Shown: positions 1-11,374, numbered from the stretch's first letter. The stretch: 64,000 nucleotides of DNA from Myotis daubentonii (GCF_963259705.1 NC_081841.1:28571244-28635243); one strand, 5' to 3'. The notes: generated by a model not told the origin, from the letters alone. Numbers and translations are program-made.

Positions 1-2305
1 GTTCTCCTCAGGAATACAGTTTGTCAAACGGATTCTGGTCTACCTTTGTAAATCGCTGCATCTTATGCACATACTTCTATAAGTTGCATATTATTCACAA
101 TCTCCACCTTAATAGCTATTCAGCAATACTTTAATATGCATTACAAGGACCCAAAGATATATGGCACAGCTGATAAATGTCCAGTAATTATTTGTTGACT
201 AAGTCAGGGGCCAGACCGGCTCATTCCAGGTAAGCATTTTTTTACAAGGCCAAGTTTAAAGGAAAAAAGAGGGAGGGGGATTTGTTGACAGTTTGTTCCT
301 GTGAAATAAAAATGAAATAGAGTTTTCTTTTTTCTTGTGGCTGATTTTCTTTCACAGGTTTCTTCACCAACTGGCTAGTGTCCAACTTTGTCAGAGCTGA
401 AACATCAGACAGCTAGAAAAGAGGTTCTCAGTTGATAAATATTTGATTTACAAGGTATTGAGAGGTTTAAAGAAATGGAAGGGAGTTTGCCTAATGGGAG
501 TTGTGTTTAATATAGTGAGGAAGATCACCAATAACCAGGTCTGTTTATCTTTCCAGTGGCCAGTGAGTACCTAACTTTATCAGCCTCGTTCCACTACAGA
601 TTGTTCTGGGCTGAGCTGACAAACAAGTAAAATGAGGAGGACTGGGACGCTCCTGGGTCCACAACAGAAATACAGCTGAAGGGAACATTCTTAGGTTTTT
701 CTTTTCTTCTTTTTCTATAACCTGTGATAAATATTGTATGTCTCAGCAGCACAGGGGGAAAAATGATTGATCCTTTCTCAGTGATATAGATATGTGGCTG
801 TATGTGTTATACACAGAATGAATGATTGAGAGAGAATGGGGGAGGGGAACAAAGAGAGAAATGCAAGCCACTCTGTATAGAATTGCCAATAGCAATCTAT
901 CTAAGGAATGTCAGGAGTGCTAGACTAGACAGTGAATTTTATCTCTAATTTAATCATTTGTTGGTTTTCTGTTGTCAAAGTTTTGTTTTCTTTTTGAATT
1001 TTACTTCTCACCCCCTTCTCTCATCCCTCTTTTAAAGACATAGAAACCATTTTGGGGGAGGGGGCGACATTCAAACTAATTAGATCAAGTGTTTAAAGTA
1101 ATGTGCTGCCTTTTATATATGTTGTGAAGCTTATGCACAAAGATAATCCTACAGACCCAGCATTGCATTTTAAGAGCATGGCATTTAAACATTTTCCCCC
1201 ATCAGAATAGTGTGGACCATTCATTTTCAATGGGGATGATATTGCCTCCAAGAGTGCAGAAATTAGTTCTGGAGGTGGGGCTGGGCACAGATTTATTAGT
1301 TTATGACCCTCCGAAGAGTTGTGGTACATAAAGAGATAGACATTAACTGTCTTTTATTTTAATTTCACCTTATAATAAGCAGCTTTAACTACTGAAAATT
1401 TCCTTCACTAAAGTATTATTTTGTAGGGTATTTAACCAGGTGATTTTATAAGGATCGCGCTTTGTTGGAAACTTGGTTTTAAGACTAACAACTGAACAAA
1501 AATGACTTTGTGTAGGCTAACAGGTATAAATCTGAATTCTTCATGAATTATATAACTATGCTAGTCTCCTCAAAGTGTTGGAGAGAGTAGGAGTCTGGGT
1601 GAAAGATGTTTATTGCATTTTTGAAAAAAATGTGCTATCCTTTGTTTATGAATAGTATGTAACTCTTGAAAGGCTGGTAGCTAACATACTTGGGTCTGTT
1701 TATCCAAGCAGTGGAGATGGGTTATGAGTTTTCACCAGGTCATTTGTGATTTCTTGCCGCCCCGCCCCCCCCACCCCCCCCACCCCTCCATCTCCCATAG
1801 TATGAACCTAATTCAGAACTTGGTTATAACTCTTAGTTATCCTCACCGAGCCTCCAGCAATATGTCAATTTCAGTTCAGGTTTTCCTACCCTGGCCCTGA
1901 TTCCCATGTGGTTTCTGCTTGTGAGTCTCTGCTCTGGGAAGCCGTGGTTCTCTCTATTCCCCTGTCTTTCCAGTATTGGGAGCAGCAGTGTGCCTCGTGC
2001 CCTCCCCTCTTACACATCCAAGGAGAGCTGCTGTTTCAGTCTGTTCAGGTTTTCACTTGTTAGCATGGAGTGGTGACTTCCAAGATCCTTACATGCAGAA
2101 CTGGAAACAGGTACTTCAATGAAGTCAGGAGTACTTCATTTCAGAGTCTTCTTCCATTCATTATTGTTTTATGTGTTTATCTGGTCTTCCCATCTAACCT
2201 GTACACTCTCAAAGAGAATGCAAGTATATATTCTGACAGAAAATTCATGTAGAATCATAAAACTTTAGAGGAATTGAGAAGGAATTTAACAAAGTCAAAA
2301 TTCAC
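1..2305. other. Unique non-coding sequence
   Basis: AT-rich sequence with no recognisable repeat, splice-bounded exon or long ORF on either strand. The only ORFs are short chance frames of 60-78 codons. It holds one C-rich tract (annotated separately) near its right part. Confidence 0.5.
1757..1793. repeat. C-rich simple tract, possible G-quadruplex on the minus strand
   Basis: Several C runs of four to eight separated by single bases. The complementary strand therefore has at least four G runs within 37 bases, the usual arrangement for a G-quadruplex. Whether it folds is inference. Confidence 0.55.
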
Positions 2306-2460
2306 TGTTTTATTTATTCATTTATTTATGATCCAACACATATTTATTGTGCATGTATCACATGACAGGCTCTGTGCTGTAACTTTGGGAGGTATAAATA
2401 TGAATTAGTCATCAATTAATCATGTTTTTAGAGAGATTAAGTCCAGTAATAGGAATCAGA
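2306..2460 (-). mobile_element. L2 LINE 3' relic (approximate)
   Basis: Reads like the reverse complement of an L2 3' end: an ATTTATT-rich start, then 'cacatatttattgtgcatgt' and 'caggctctgtgctg'. Strongly diverged, no target duplication visible. A MIR relative is the alternative. Confidence 0.5.
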
Positions 2461-2509
2461 CATTTTCCCATGCCTTAAAATTTCCTCAAAAATCTCACAA
2501 TATTTAATG

Positions 2510-2825
2510 CCTACATTTTGTGTGAACATACCATGATTTGTTCAACTATCCTCTTATCTTTGGATTTTTAAGTTTGTTATAAATAATAATGCATGGAATA
2601 TCCTTACATATAAGACAATTCATAAATTGTTATTTCTAGCATAAATTTCTAGAAGTAGAATTATGAGGCTCTAAAGATTGAATTCTTTAAAATGTCTTGA
2701 CTTTAATATTCTTTTCATATTGATTTTCAGCAAATTTGTATCATTTTGTACACCTAGTAGTTAAGTGTGAATGTGTCTGTCTCACTATACCCTCACTAAC
2801 ATTGAGTATTATTTTTGTGAAAATG
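2510..2825 (-). mobile_element. Old L1 3' relic (approximate)
   Basis: Phrases typical of the reverse complement of ancient mammalian L1 3' regions: 'ttgttcaactatcctctt', a 'ggatttttaagttt' segment and a 'ccctcactaacatt' segment. Highly diverged; edges are uncertain. Confidence 0.4.
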
Positions 2826-5284
2826 TTATTTAATTTAATATAAAAAAGAAAAAACAATGTTACTTAAATCCAAAACTGACTGCAACAGTAAACTGATGCA
2901 GTAGTTTCTGCTTTTTATAGGAGATGGCACAATTCAAAGTCATGAGAAAACAGATATCTAAACCATTCCATTCTTTTCAGAGAAGCTTGTGGAGTTGACA
3001 AAAGGGAAAGGCAGGAAATATCAAAGTCTCTGCCAGTTTGGTTTTTCTGTGCTGAAGGTGGGACACACAAAAGAAATTTATTATTAAGGGAAAAATAGAC
3101 GTGACTCACAATGCCTTGAGCCAAGTAGGGGGTGAAAACTGCAGGGAAAAGTGAGGGAAGTTGAGTTTCGATGTGGGTAGGAGATTCAGAGCAGAGGTGG
3201 GAAGGGGAAGGGTGAAGGAGTTGGGGGGTAGGTTGAGTCCTAGGATAGGGATTCTGAAAATAGAGGGGGCAAGGCAATCTTTAGAGAAAGTAGGGCTTAG
3301 AAAAATAGTGATTCACAACCTCTCTGTCACCATCAATCTTTGGTCAGTTTGTTATTTATATGAACCTGAAGGAAAGAGGATATGGCCCACTTCTGTGGCA
3401 CATTGTTTGCAAAAAGGACAGTTTTATGACGGACAAGATGCTGCATCCGTGTACTGAACTCAGGGAGCAAAAGTGGAATAAGGTTTAGAAAGAACTGTAA
3501 GTAATTCTGAAGAATTGTGTTTTTAGGCTTTTCCCTGTGAAGACTAAATTGGGTTTTCTATCATTGATATTTAAAGTTGGATTTTTTAAGTAAGTTATGA
3601 GGCTGAAAGTTTTTTCATATGGCTTTTAATTTTGTCGTTGCTGTTCAATTGTTCATCTGTGAATTGTCTACTCTGATCCTATGCCGTTGACATTCACAAT
3701 TTACATGAAAATATTGTAACTGGGCTATATGGGAATAGGGCAAAACAGACTTCTCTCATGTCAAGATTAGAACAGGCTTTAAAAGTGATAAATAATATTC
3801 AGTCAATGATACCACTGTAGATGTTCTTTCTTGAGGATGAGGCTAATGAATGCCTGTACCACTGTGAGTTTCCAACAGTTATCTGTTGAATGTGTAAGAA
3901 GACTACTTTGGTTCTGCTGATTGCCTCTAGCTAGGAGTAGGGTAGGGATATCCCACTCACATTCCAATAGCCACAATAAATGCCCTCCCCCCACCCCACC
4001 CGCCCCGGAAGCGTTATCTCTTAATTACAAATTGGTCACAAGGGTTTAAAGATAAAATATTTTCTCAGCTGGCTGAACTATAACATACATTTTTCAAATG
4101 TAGAATAAGCAGTGTCAGTACACTGAGACCATGCATGGGTCCTGTGTCTAAGGACACAGTGATGTTGGGCAGCCTATATTAGGGAGCCTCCCGCCCTCTG
4201 ATCCAGGAGCACCCAGTTTTGGAGCTAAATGCCAGCCTACCTTGTTGGCCTCTTCTCTCCCGTTAATGAGGCATTCGGTTTTCAGTGAAGTGCATTTCAC
4301 AAAAGAGGAAATCCAGAGGTGACTTTGTTTTGCTTCTGACTTGAACACTATCAGAATATCCATGAAAATAAAGAGTCAATCTCAAAAGGGCTTATCATCA
4401 TAATAGCAATATTTTAAAGTGATAAACTTCAAAAGCAGGATGGGCTTTTGTTTGCTTTCCTGCTGGGATAGATAATGTCCCACAGAATCTTCCTTTGGGA
4501 ATCCTTGTCAGAGGATGAAAAGAACAAGGTTTATTAGGCAGTGCCATCTCCTATTTCGTTCAAAAAACCCGAACTGAACAAACAAAAAGTTACCTCTTTC
4601 TGTAGTTTGCCATGTGGATATAGTAGTCAGTTGACCTGCTATTCATTGATCTGTGAGAAAAGGTAATAGATTTATTTTAAACACATTTAGTTAAGATTCT
4701 GCCTAAATGGGGTGGGGGGTGGGGGTGGGGGAGTCTGAAGGAGGATAATATTGGGAACAAAATCCCTTTGGCCCCCGATCATTGATAAGTTGATTATGAC
4801 ACCAATCAAACCCCCAAGCTGAAGAGCAGGAAACCTGGGGACAAGTTTATTAGGTTTTCATAAATAATCCTAGCTAGGTCTTAGACTTGCAGTGGCACTG
4901 CTCATAGCCATAACATATTCTAAGGAGCAGAGTAGAGCTAGACAAATCTGATTCAAATTTTCTTACAGTCTCTAAGGAAGTCCTTATCCTGTATTCCCTG
5001 GTATTGTGAGAGCTGGACAAGTGTCACCTTTACTAGGTGGAAGCAGATTTAAAAATGCCAGTTACACCTGAAGACAACAAAATAGACTTCCTCCATCAAC
5101 TTAACAATAAAGAAACTGAGAGCCAGATTTCTGAATGGGTAGCCCTCATATAGATGAGGCTGTGGGAGTGATGCATGGGTTTTGTCTCTCGGCAGATCAT
5201 TTGCAGATTGTCATCTGGAATTTTCTCCCGACGGGTAGCATAACTCCAACCATCTTCTTTATATTAGACTCTTTGATTTACGAA
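2826..5284. other. Unique non-coding sequence
   Basis: No recognised repeat. Overlapping frames of 120 codons (2915-3277, minus) and 98 codons (3161-3457, plus) are low-complexity and unlike any known protein; I regard them as chance. C-rich tract near 3984-4009 and G-rich tract at 4708-4733. Confidence 0.45.
4708..4733. repeat. G-rich tract, possible G-quadruplex
   Basis: Runs of four to six G separated by single T residues on the plus strand, long enough for four G stacks. Folding is inferred from the sequence pattern only. Confidence 0.5.
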
Positions 5285-5448
5285 TGACAGAAAACCCAAT
5301 TCAAATTTGCTTAAGCAGTAAAAAAAAAAAAAAGTTCATTGGCTTGGGAACTGCAAAATGTCAGGCTAGAAGTAACTTCAGATGTGCCTTGATCCAGCTA
5401 AAATGATGCCATCAGGACCAATTCTCCCGTCATCTCTTCATCTGCCTT

Positions 5449-5670
5449 TTTTTTTTTTTAGTATATTTTATTGATTTTTTACAGAGAGGAAGAGGAGGGA
5501 TAGAGAGTTAGAAACATTGATGAGAGAGAAACATCGATCAGCTGCCTCCTGCACACCCTCCACTGGGAATGTGCCCGCAACCAAGGTACATGCCCTTGAC
5601 TGGAATCGAACCTGGGACCCCTCAGTCCATAGGCCAACACTCAATCCACTGAGCCAAACCAGTCAGGGCG
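5449..5670 (-). mobile_element. Ves SINE (tRNA-derived)
   Basis: Full-length bat Ves SINE on the minus strand. The plus strand shows a T-rich tail, a GA-rich body, then the reverse complement of the tRNA-like head (B box near 5603-5613, A-box region near 5650) ending 'agtcagggc'. It is flanked by a perfect 10-bp target duplication, catctgcctt, at 5439-5448 and 5671-5680. Made by RNA polymerase III transcription and L1-mediated insertion (family knowledge). Few differences from other copies suggest a fairly young insertion. Confidence 0.93.
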
Positions 5671-5680
5671 CATCTGCCTT

Positions 5681-6281
5681 CTTTATTGGCTTTATTCAGA
5701 GTTCTGTTTGGTAGCAAGTGGGAAAGTTGCAGCTTCAGCCCTACATCTTCCAAGGTTCATGTCTCATGACCAAGTAGAACTCCATTCCCTAAACAGTCTA
5801 GGTACAAGTCCTGGCACTATATCTAATCAGCCCAGCTACGGTCCTCATCTCAACCCCAAATAAGGCACTGTGGCTAGGAGGATGGAATTTTCTTCTGAGT
5901 TACATGCTCTTCTCCAGCACTGGGGAGTGATGGCAACTGCGCCAGAATTCCATACTAGGAGAATGGAAAAGGGAGTTTAAGCAAAGGAAATGGGAAAGAC
6001 ACTGGTACCACAAAGCGGGCAGTGAATGCTGCATGCCCGAAAGATCAGAAAACCCAGTACATGATTTTGCATGCTTCCTGAAGAGACAGCAAAGCCCAGT
6101 TCCCCCAAAGACTAAAGACACAGACTTAAGTTGAATAAGAAATTGCAAACTAAGTTTTCCACTGAAAGACTTGGGCCCTGTGCTTACATGGAAGCGATTG
6201 GAAGACAATCACTTTTCTTTCTAGCCCTTCAGAAAATAGAAAGTTTGTCTCTGGGAAGTGGACTGCTGACCTCAAAAGCAA
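5681..6281. other. No assigned feature; possible old repeat split by the SINE
   Basis: The flanks of the preceding SINE (about 5285-5438 and 5681-5890) read like one old interspersed repeat interrupted by it, but I cannot assign a family. The rest shows only chance ORFs. Confidence 0.3.
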
Positions 6282-7265
6282 TCCTATATAATAAAAGGCT
6301 AATATGCAAATAGACCGAACAGCAGAACAACTGGAACAACTGAACAACCGGTCGCTATGATGTGCGCTGACCACCAGGGGGCGTGTGCAGAATATGGCAG
6401 GCGTCGGTCATGGTGGGATGGTGGAGCAGGTGAGTGGGGGCACCAGACCAAGGTGAGGCACCAGGTGCTGTCATTGGGGCAAGCCTCTGGTGGTTACTGA
6501 AAAGTCTTTGCTCCTGTGTGCTGTGGTACTGCCTGGCGCTCGCATCGCTGCCAGCGCCGGAGCCACCACTAGCACCCACTGCCAGCACCAGCCTGGCTTG
6601 TACGCATAGCCGGCGCTGGAGCCGCCACTCACACCTGCTGCTGGTGCCTCGCTCCAGTCCTGATCACTTGGCGCCATCAGTGGGTGCAAGTGGCGGCTGC
6701 CGGCCCTGATTGCCCCTGAGGACTTCTCCACCTCCCCCTGCTCGTGAGGGGCTATTAGGGCAGCAGCTACCACTCACACCCACTGCTGGTGTCGGCCCCA
6801 ATTGCTCTACACCAGTGATGGCGAACCTATGACACGTGTGTCAAAGGTGACACGCGAACTCATTTTTTTGGTTGATTTTTCTTTGTTAAATGGCATTTAA
6901 ATATATAACATAAATATCAAAAATATAAGTCTTTGTTTTACTATGGTTGCAAATATCAAAAAATTTCTATATGTGACACGGCACCAGAGTTAAGTTAGGG
7001 TTTTTCAAAATGCTGACATGCTGAGCTCACAAGGTTTGCCATCACTGCTCTAACTGTCAGCAGGTGCGAGCAGGGCTTGCGCCATCAGCGCATGGGAGTG
7101 ATGGCAGTGGAAGCGGGGCTGCCAGCAGACAGGGGATGGGGGGCCGTGGCAGGAGGGGCCAGGTGGGGGTGTGGAGAATGGGCTGAGACCCACCCCTGTG
7201 CCTACGGCAGCCTCACGGCCCACAGTTCCTTTCAAGGTGCATGAATTTGTGCACTGGGCCCCTAG
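6282..7265 (+). mobile_element. HeliBat non-autonomous Helitron, 984 bp
   Basis: Starts with TC ('tcctatataataaaaggc') after a host A and ends with CTAG before a host T. Just inside the 3' end is the hairpin-forming segment at 7238-7254. These are the Helitron hallmarks: rolling-circle transposition, A/T target, no target duplication. No RepHel helicase frame is present, so it depended on a partner element. The interior is GC-rich and includes a near-consensus CTCF-like motif at 6368-6386 and a nested hAT at 6813-7047. Short ORFs inside (for example 6434-6709) have no recognisable product. Confidence 0.93.
6813..7047. mobile_element. Short hAT transposon nested in a HeliBat
   Basis: Terminal inverted repeats: 'cagtgatggcgaacc' on the left and 'ggtttgccatcactg' on the right. 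The flanking 8-mers ctctacac and ctctaact agree at their first five bases, a decayed 8-bp hAT duplication. The 235-bp interior is AT-rich with no transposase frame. It lies inside the HeliBat, so it either entered that copy later or was carried by it. Confidence 0.88.
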
Positions 7266-7504
7266 TGCATATATAAAACTCAGTCGTTTCATGTGATACA
7301 CTTTTCTTTTTTGCTTTCCACCAACATGAAAATTGAGGGATGTTGTCTATTGTAGAACATTATCTAGGTTTCAGAGGCAGAGTTAGATCTAAAACAATAA
7401 AGATATTTTCAGACACAAGGAACACCATTAATCTGGCACCATTATCAGTAAAAAATTGGATTTTCTTAAGGCCTTTTCTTGGTCTTCTTTTTGTGACACG
7501 CTTT

Positions 7505-7740
7505 ATCTGAGGGAGATCATCCACTTTTAAATACAGTCAGATGCTACTCATATCTTTCTCCAGATGAGATTCATATCCTCAACCCAAACTATAATTAGAT
7601 TCCTACTGGCATCTCAAACCAATTATCCTTAATATTGAGCTCATTGTCTCTAGTCCTGTTTTACTTACTGTGTTCTCTATCTTGGTTTACCATATCGTCA
7701 TCATCAACCCAAGCATCCAAACTGTAACCCCCCTCCCACT
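7505..7740 (+). mobile_element. L2 LINE ORF2 fragment (approximate)
   Basis: Diverged match to the L2 ORF2 middle region: 'gagatcatccacttttaaat', 'cctactggcatctcaaacc' and 'tgagctcattgtctctag' follow the family order. Frames are broken, so no protein is made. The same region of L2 appears near 61130-61340. Confidence 0.5.
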
Positions 7741-8418
7741 GTTGCACAACAGTTTGCCAAAGCCCTGGAATGCACCACAGGACACAATGGGACCAAAAAA
7801 GGTTGGTGGAAGGTTCTAGACGTGAGCAAATCTGATCTTGTTATGCCACTTTTCAAATTCACCATAAAGCTCTACTAAATGGATCCTGTTGAAGAACTAA
7901 TTCCCACTAAGGCATTTCCATTTACTGAAAGGACCATGGGAAAAGCAAATTTCCACCTAAGCTATCATTATTCAACATTGCAAAACTCAGGCATCTTTCA
8001 GTGCCTTCTTACTTTATTTTCTAAGCTAAGAAAGATAAAACCAAGAGATTTAGTTCCAGTAATTGTAGAACCAAATAGTGAAGTATTAGATATGTTTTCT
8101 AAACTACATGAAAATTCTCATATTCCCCTTCTCCTTCATTGCCTCCATTTCTCCCTCCTCCCACTCTCTTGAGAATCATTGACCTAAACACATAAACGTC
8201 TAATAGGGGAATTTCAGGTATCTGCTAGAGGCCACACAGGAAGAAATCTCAGTAGTGAAGCATATTACCCCACTAAAATCATACTAGCAACTAACAGCCA
8301 ACTCTGCCTGCTATTAATTACAGCCTGTCAGAGTTCACAGGCTCTTGCATTTCAAAAGGATGTGTGAATTGCACACATTTTATATTTCTTAGTAGGGGCC
8401 TGCCCATGGCAATATTTT
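7741..8418. other. No recognised feature
   Basis: AT-rich sequence. A 97-codon frame at 7879-8172 (plus) has no recognisable domain and unremarkable composition; taken as chance. Confidence 0.4.
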
Positions 8419-8435
8419 TACAAAATGACACTTTT

Positions 8436-8700
8436 TTTTGTTTTGTTTATTTTTGTTAATCTCCACCCAGGACATTTTTTCCATTGATTTTTAGGGAGAA
8501 TGGAAGAGAGAGGGAAAGAGAGAGAGAAACATTGATGTGAGATAAATACATCAATTGGTTTCCTCCTGTACAAGACAACCAGGGCCCAGGCCAAAAAGGA
8601 GCCTGCAACCAAGGTATGTGCCCTTGACCGGAATTCAGTCTGTGCCCCTTTGGTCCACAAGCTGATGCTCTATCCTCCACTTAGCCAAACCAGCTAGGGC
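8436..8700 (-). mobile_element. tRNA-derived bat SINE, older Ves-like
   Basis: Minus-strand SINE: T-rich tail, GA-rich body at about 8500-8535, then the reverse complement of a tRNA-like head ending 'agccaaaccagctagggc'. Target duplications at 8419-8435 and 8701-8717 match at 15 of 17 bases. More diverged than the copy at 5449 and has a longer body, which suggests an older subfamily. Confidence 0.88.
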
Positions 8701-8717
8701 TACAAAATAATACTTTT

Positions 8718-9594
8718 CAGGAAGGTATAGGATCTTTTTGAGTGAAAAAATCAATAACAATAATAGTTATTCTTTACCATGGGACTATAAATGAGGTGGT
8801 ACTTAATGAACTTGCAGAGTCAGGAACACTACTGTGGGCACTAGCTCAAGTTTGGTTTGGAGCTATTTATTTACAAGTCCTTAGGAGACCCCAGACTCGA
8901 ATGGGGTGACAGACAGTGTGGTGTTAATTTCCTTATTGCCTTTTTTAAAACCTGTTTATCAGATCTCTTAAAAGTAAGCTGCCTCTCTTTAACCTACCTA
9001 TGCAATATAAAATTAAGAGCCAATTACACCACCATCAAATACAGGAGGACTTTTAAAGGATAACTGGTGATATACAAGGTTTCCTAATTGCTACACTTAA
9101 TTGCAAAGAAGAGTAAATAATTTTTCAGGAGTATCTGAACTATCATTAAGTACAATGATCAACTATGAAGTTTCCATTATTTTAATAGTGTGTTCTCTGA
9201 GGCAATCATACCTTTCCCAGGAGGAAATAGCTTACTATTTGTGGTCAATAAGATGTGTATGAAAAAAAAAGATCATATAACAAAGTAGGAAATAAGATAA
9301 GACTTCAAGGAAGTAGCTGTAAGAACTCCTGAGTCAGGAAGAAGTAGAACTTTTGTAGGCTAAATGGATAAGAATTAAATGAAAGAAAAAAACCAAATAA
9401 ACATGAAATGGAAAGAAGGGGTAGGTCGAGAAACAGGAAGCGGGGCTAAAAAGGAGGTACAGAGTTTGTGTCTCTAACCTGCTAGGGGAAGTCGAATGAA
9501 AAGCAACCAAGATTATAATTCGACATTTGTATAGTACACTTTAGAGTGCTCACTACCAAAGATCTAGTTTCCATTCATCTACACGATTTCTTAC
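8718..9594. other. No recognised feature
   Basis: AT-rich non-coding sequence without identifiable repeats or credible exons. Confidence 0.4.
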
Positions 9595-9612
9595 CTGTTT
9601 GCCCTCCTCCCC

Positions 9613-10388
9613 TGCCGGGAGCCGGTCCATGCTTGCTGTTTCAAGGGACCTGGCATATATGGCATACTGTTCTTAATATGTTTGCTCACCTTCTTGGCGC
9701 TGTGTTTTAACCAAGGTCACCTCTCTAAGAAAGGTTGTTTCCCCAGGTAGGGATTTTCCCCTGAAGTTAGGGAGGGGATAAAACCCCTCAACTAAGTGCA
9801 AGGCGGGTAATTAATCACTTTAACTATGAACAATCATGCTTAAGCTACATAATCTTTACTCTCTGGAATGGAGATAAGAAACGCCCTAACCTTTGTAATA
9901 GAGATTGATAGGATTGGAATCAACTGGTATAAATACAGATGTAACAAGACAGCAAGAAACAGAACTTATAAGACAGAACTGAGAACACAGGGCTTGGAAG
10001 ACAGGACCAAGAGAGACAGAGCCTAGGCACAGAACCTACACAGAACGTTCTCTAGAGACAGAAGAACTTCGCTGGCGAGAGCATGCCGGAGGATCCTGGA
10101 CAGGGACTGGCCTCGGAGCTTGGAGGCAAAGCCTGGCGAGAGAGCATGGCAGGGGATCCTGGACTGAACCTGACTGCGGAGATTGGCAGGAGAGCCTGAC
10201 TAGAACCTGGTGACTGAACCTGACTGGAGAACCTGAGCAGAACCTCTCTGGAGATCGAGACCAGAACTTGGCTGGAGATCCTGGCTAGGCTGCTGATCAA
10301 CTGAACGCTGTCTCCGTGTCATTCCTTCTTCGCCGACTCCGTCCACACCTTTGGGGACCCCTGGACCCGCTGGGGCTGGACCCCGGCA
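9613..10388 (+). mobile_element. Solo LTR of an endogenous retrovirus (class II / ERV2-like)
   Basis: A 776-bp unit with matching ends, TGCCGGG at the left and CCCCGGCA at the right, flanked by a perfect 6-bp duplication, ctcccc (9607-9612 and 10389-10394). Six-base duplications and this length fit beta-retrovirus-like ERV2 elements. A TATA box (TATAAAT, 9928-9934) lies mid-element, as expected for U3. No internal genes, primer-binding site or second LTR follow, so this is a solo LTR left by LTR-LTR recombination. Its right third, 10070-10300, is built of degenerate short repeats around 'ggatcctgga' and 'aacctgactgg'. Inserted in L1-like sequence. Confidence 0.85.
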
Positions 10389-10568
10389 CTCCCCCCACTT
10401 ACCCCTCTGATAACCATCAATATTTGGTCACATCTATGAGTTTGTTTTGTTCTGTTTGTTCATTTTTAAAATGCCCTCAAGGTCCATTCATATTGTCCCA
10501 AAATGTCAAGATTTCATCTTTTATATGGCTGAGTAATATCCCACTGTGTTTGGGTATATATGTATATA

Positions 10569-10935
10569 CTAGAGGCCTGGTGCACAAATTCGTGCATGGG
10601 TGGTCCTCGGCCTGGCCAGCAATAAGGGTGGATCGGGGCCAGCAGCCAAGGGGGCTAGGGGCTCTTGAAGTTTGGCTGGCCAAGGAAGGAGGGGCCACGG
10701 GAGGTTCCAATGGCGGTGATTGGGGCTGGCTAGCTGGTGGGAGGGGCTGCGGGGGGTCGCCTGACCAGGGAAAGGAGCCTTGGAGGTTGGCTGTGGGAGT
10801 GCACTGACCACCAGGGGGCAGCTCCTGCATTGAGCATCTGCCCCCTGGTGGTCAGTGCACGTCATAGCAACGGGTTGACTGATCGTTCCAGTCATTCGGT
10901 CGTAATGGTTGTTTAGGCTTTTATATATATGTAGA
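10569..10935 (-). mobile_element. HeliBat non-autonomous Helitron, 367 bp
   Basis: Reverse orientation: CTAG terminus at 10569-10572 after host A 10568, hairpin segment 10579-10597, and the TC start as 'ga' at 10934-10935 before host T 10936. Contains a perfect 23-bp inverted repeat (10799-10821 and 10838-10860) with a 16-base loop; each arm carries 'ccaccagggggcag' or its complement. No protein. It sits inside the L1 fragment and is therefore younger than it. Confidence 0.94.
10799..10860. promoter_or_regulatory. Paired CTCF-like motifs on a perfect palindrome
   Basis: The plus motif at 10805-10823 matches 18 of 19 positions of the degenerate CTCF core as I recall it; the minus-strand motif at 10836-10854 matches about 17. 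They point toward each other about 30 bp apart. Motif identity is seen in the sequence; binding is inferred. The palindrome may serve the Helitron itself instead. Confidence 0.5.
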
Positions 10936-11107
10936 TTTCATCTTATTTTCCCATTCATCTATTGATGGACACTTAGGTTGTTTCCATATCTTGGCTATTA
11001 TAAATAGTGTTGCTGTGGTGGTGAGCATACTGTAGTGTATACAGATGTCAGATTATAATGTTGTACACCTGAAACTTATATGATAAAACATGTTACCTCA
11101 ATTTTTA

Positions 11108-11374
11108 TCCTTTTTTGTTTTGTTGTTGTTGTTAATCCTCACCTGAGGATAATTGTTTTCATTGATTTTTAGATAGAATGGAAAGGAGGGTGGGAGAGAG
11201 AGAGAAACATCGATGTAAGAGAGACACATTGATTGGTCACCTCCTGCACATGCCCCTGTTAGGGGTAGGGATCAAACCTGAAACCCAGGTACATGCTGTT
11301 GACCAGGAATCAAACCCATGACCCTTCTGTGCACGGGCTGGCGCTCTAACCACTCAGTAACACTTACTAGGGCA
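11108..11374 (-). mobile_element. tRNA-derived bat SINE, older Ves-like
   Basis: Minus strand: T/G-rich tail, GA-rich body near 11180-11207 and a tRNA-like head ending 'cttactagggc'. A 15-bp target duplication (11093-11107 and 11375-11389, one mismatch) lies exactly at the A/T-rich 3' end of the preceding L1, so the SINE entered the L1 tail. Confidence 0.88.

Larger units (their letters stand above)
10395..11107 (+). mobile_element. L1 insertion with inverted 5' part, interrupted by a HeliBat
   Basis: From 10395 to about 11016 the plus strand reads as the reverse complement of the L1 ORF2 3' end and 3' UTR ('ggctgagtaatatcccact', 'ctattgatggacacttagg'). From about 11017 it switches to forward L1 3' UTR ('gttgtacacctgaaactta'), ending near 11107. 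This head-to-head arrangement is the classic twin-priming outcome of L1 integration. The HeliBat at 10569-10935 splits the inverted part. The LTR at 9613-10388 probably inserted in the same L1, since 9590-9606 also looks L1-like. Confidence 0.78.

Noticed and set aside
6434..6773. 91- and 100-codon frames rich in Ala, Ser and Pro
   Set aside because: Opposite strands of the same GC-rich HeliBat interior.
9613..10388. Full provirus
   Set aside because: Only one LTR between the two target duplications; no gag, pol or env region.
10316..10895. ORFs of 163, 117 and 108 codons
   Set aside because: They run across the LTR/L1 junction and into a HeliBat, on both strands; composition reflects GC-rich repeats.
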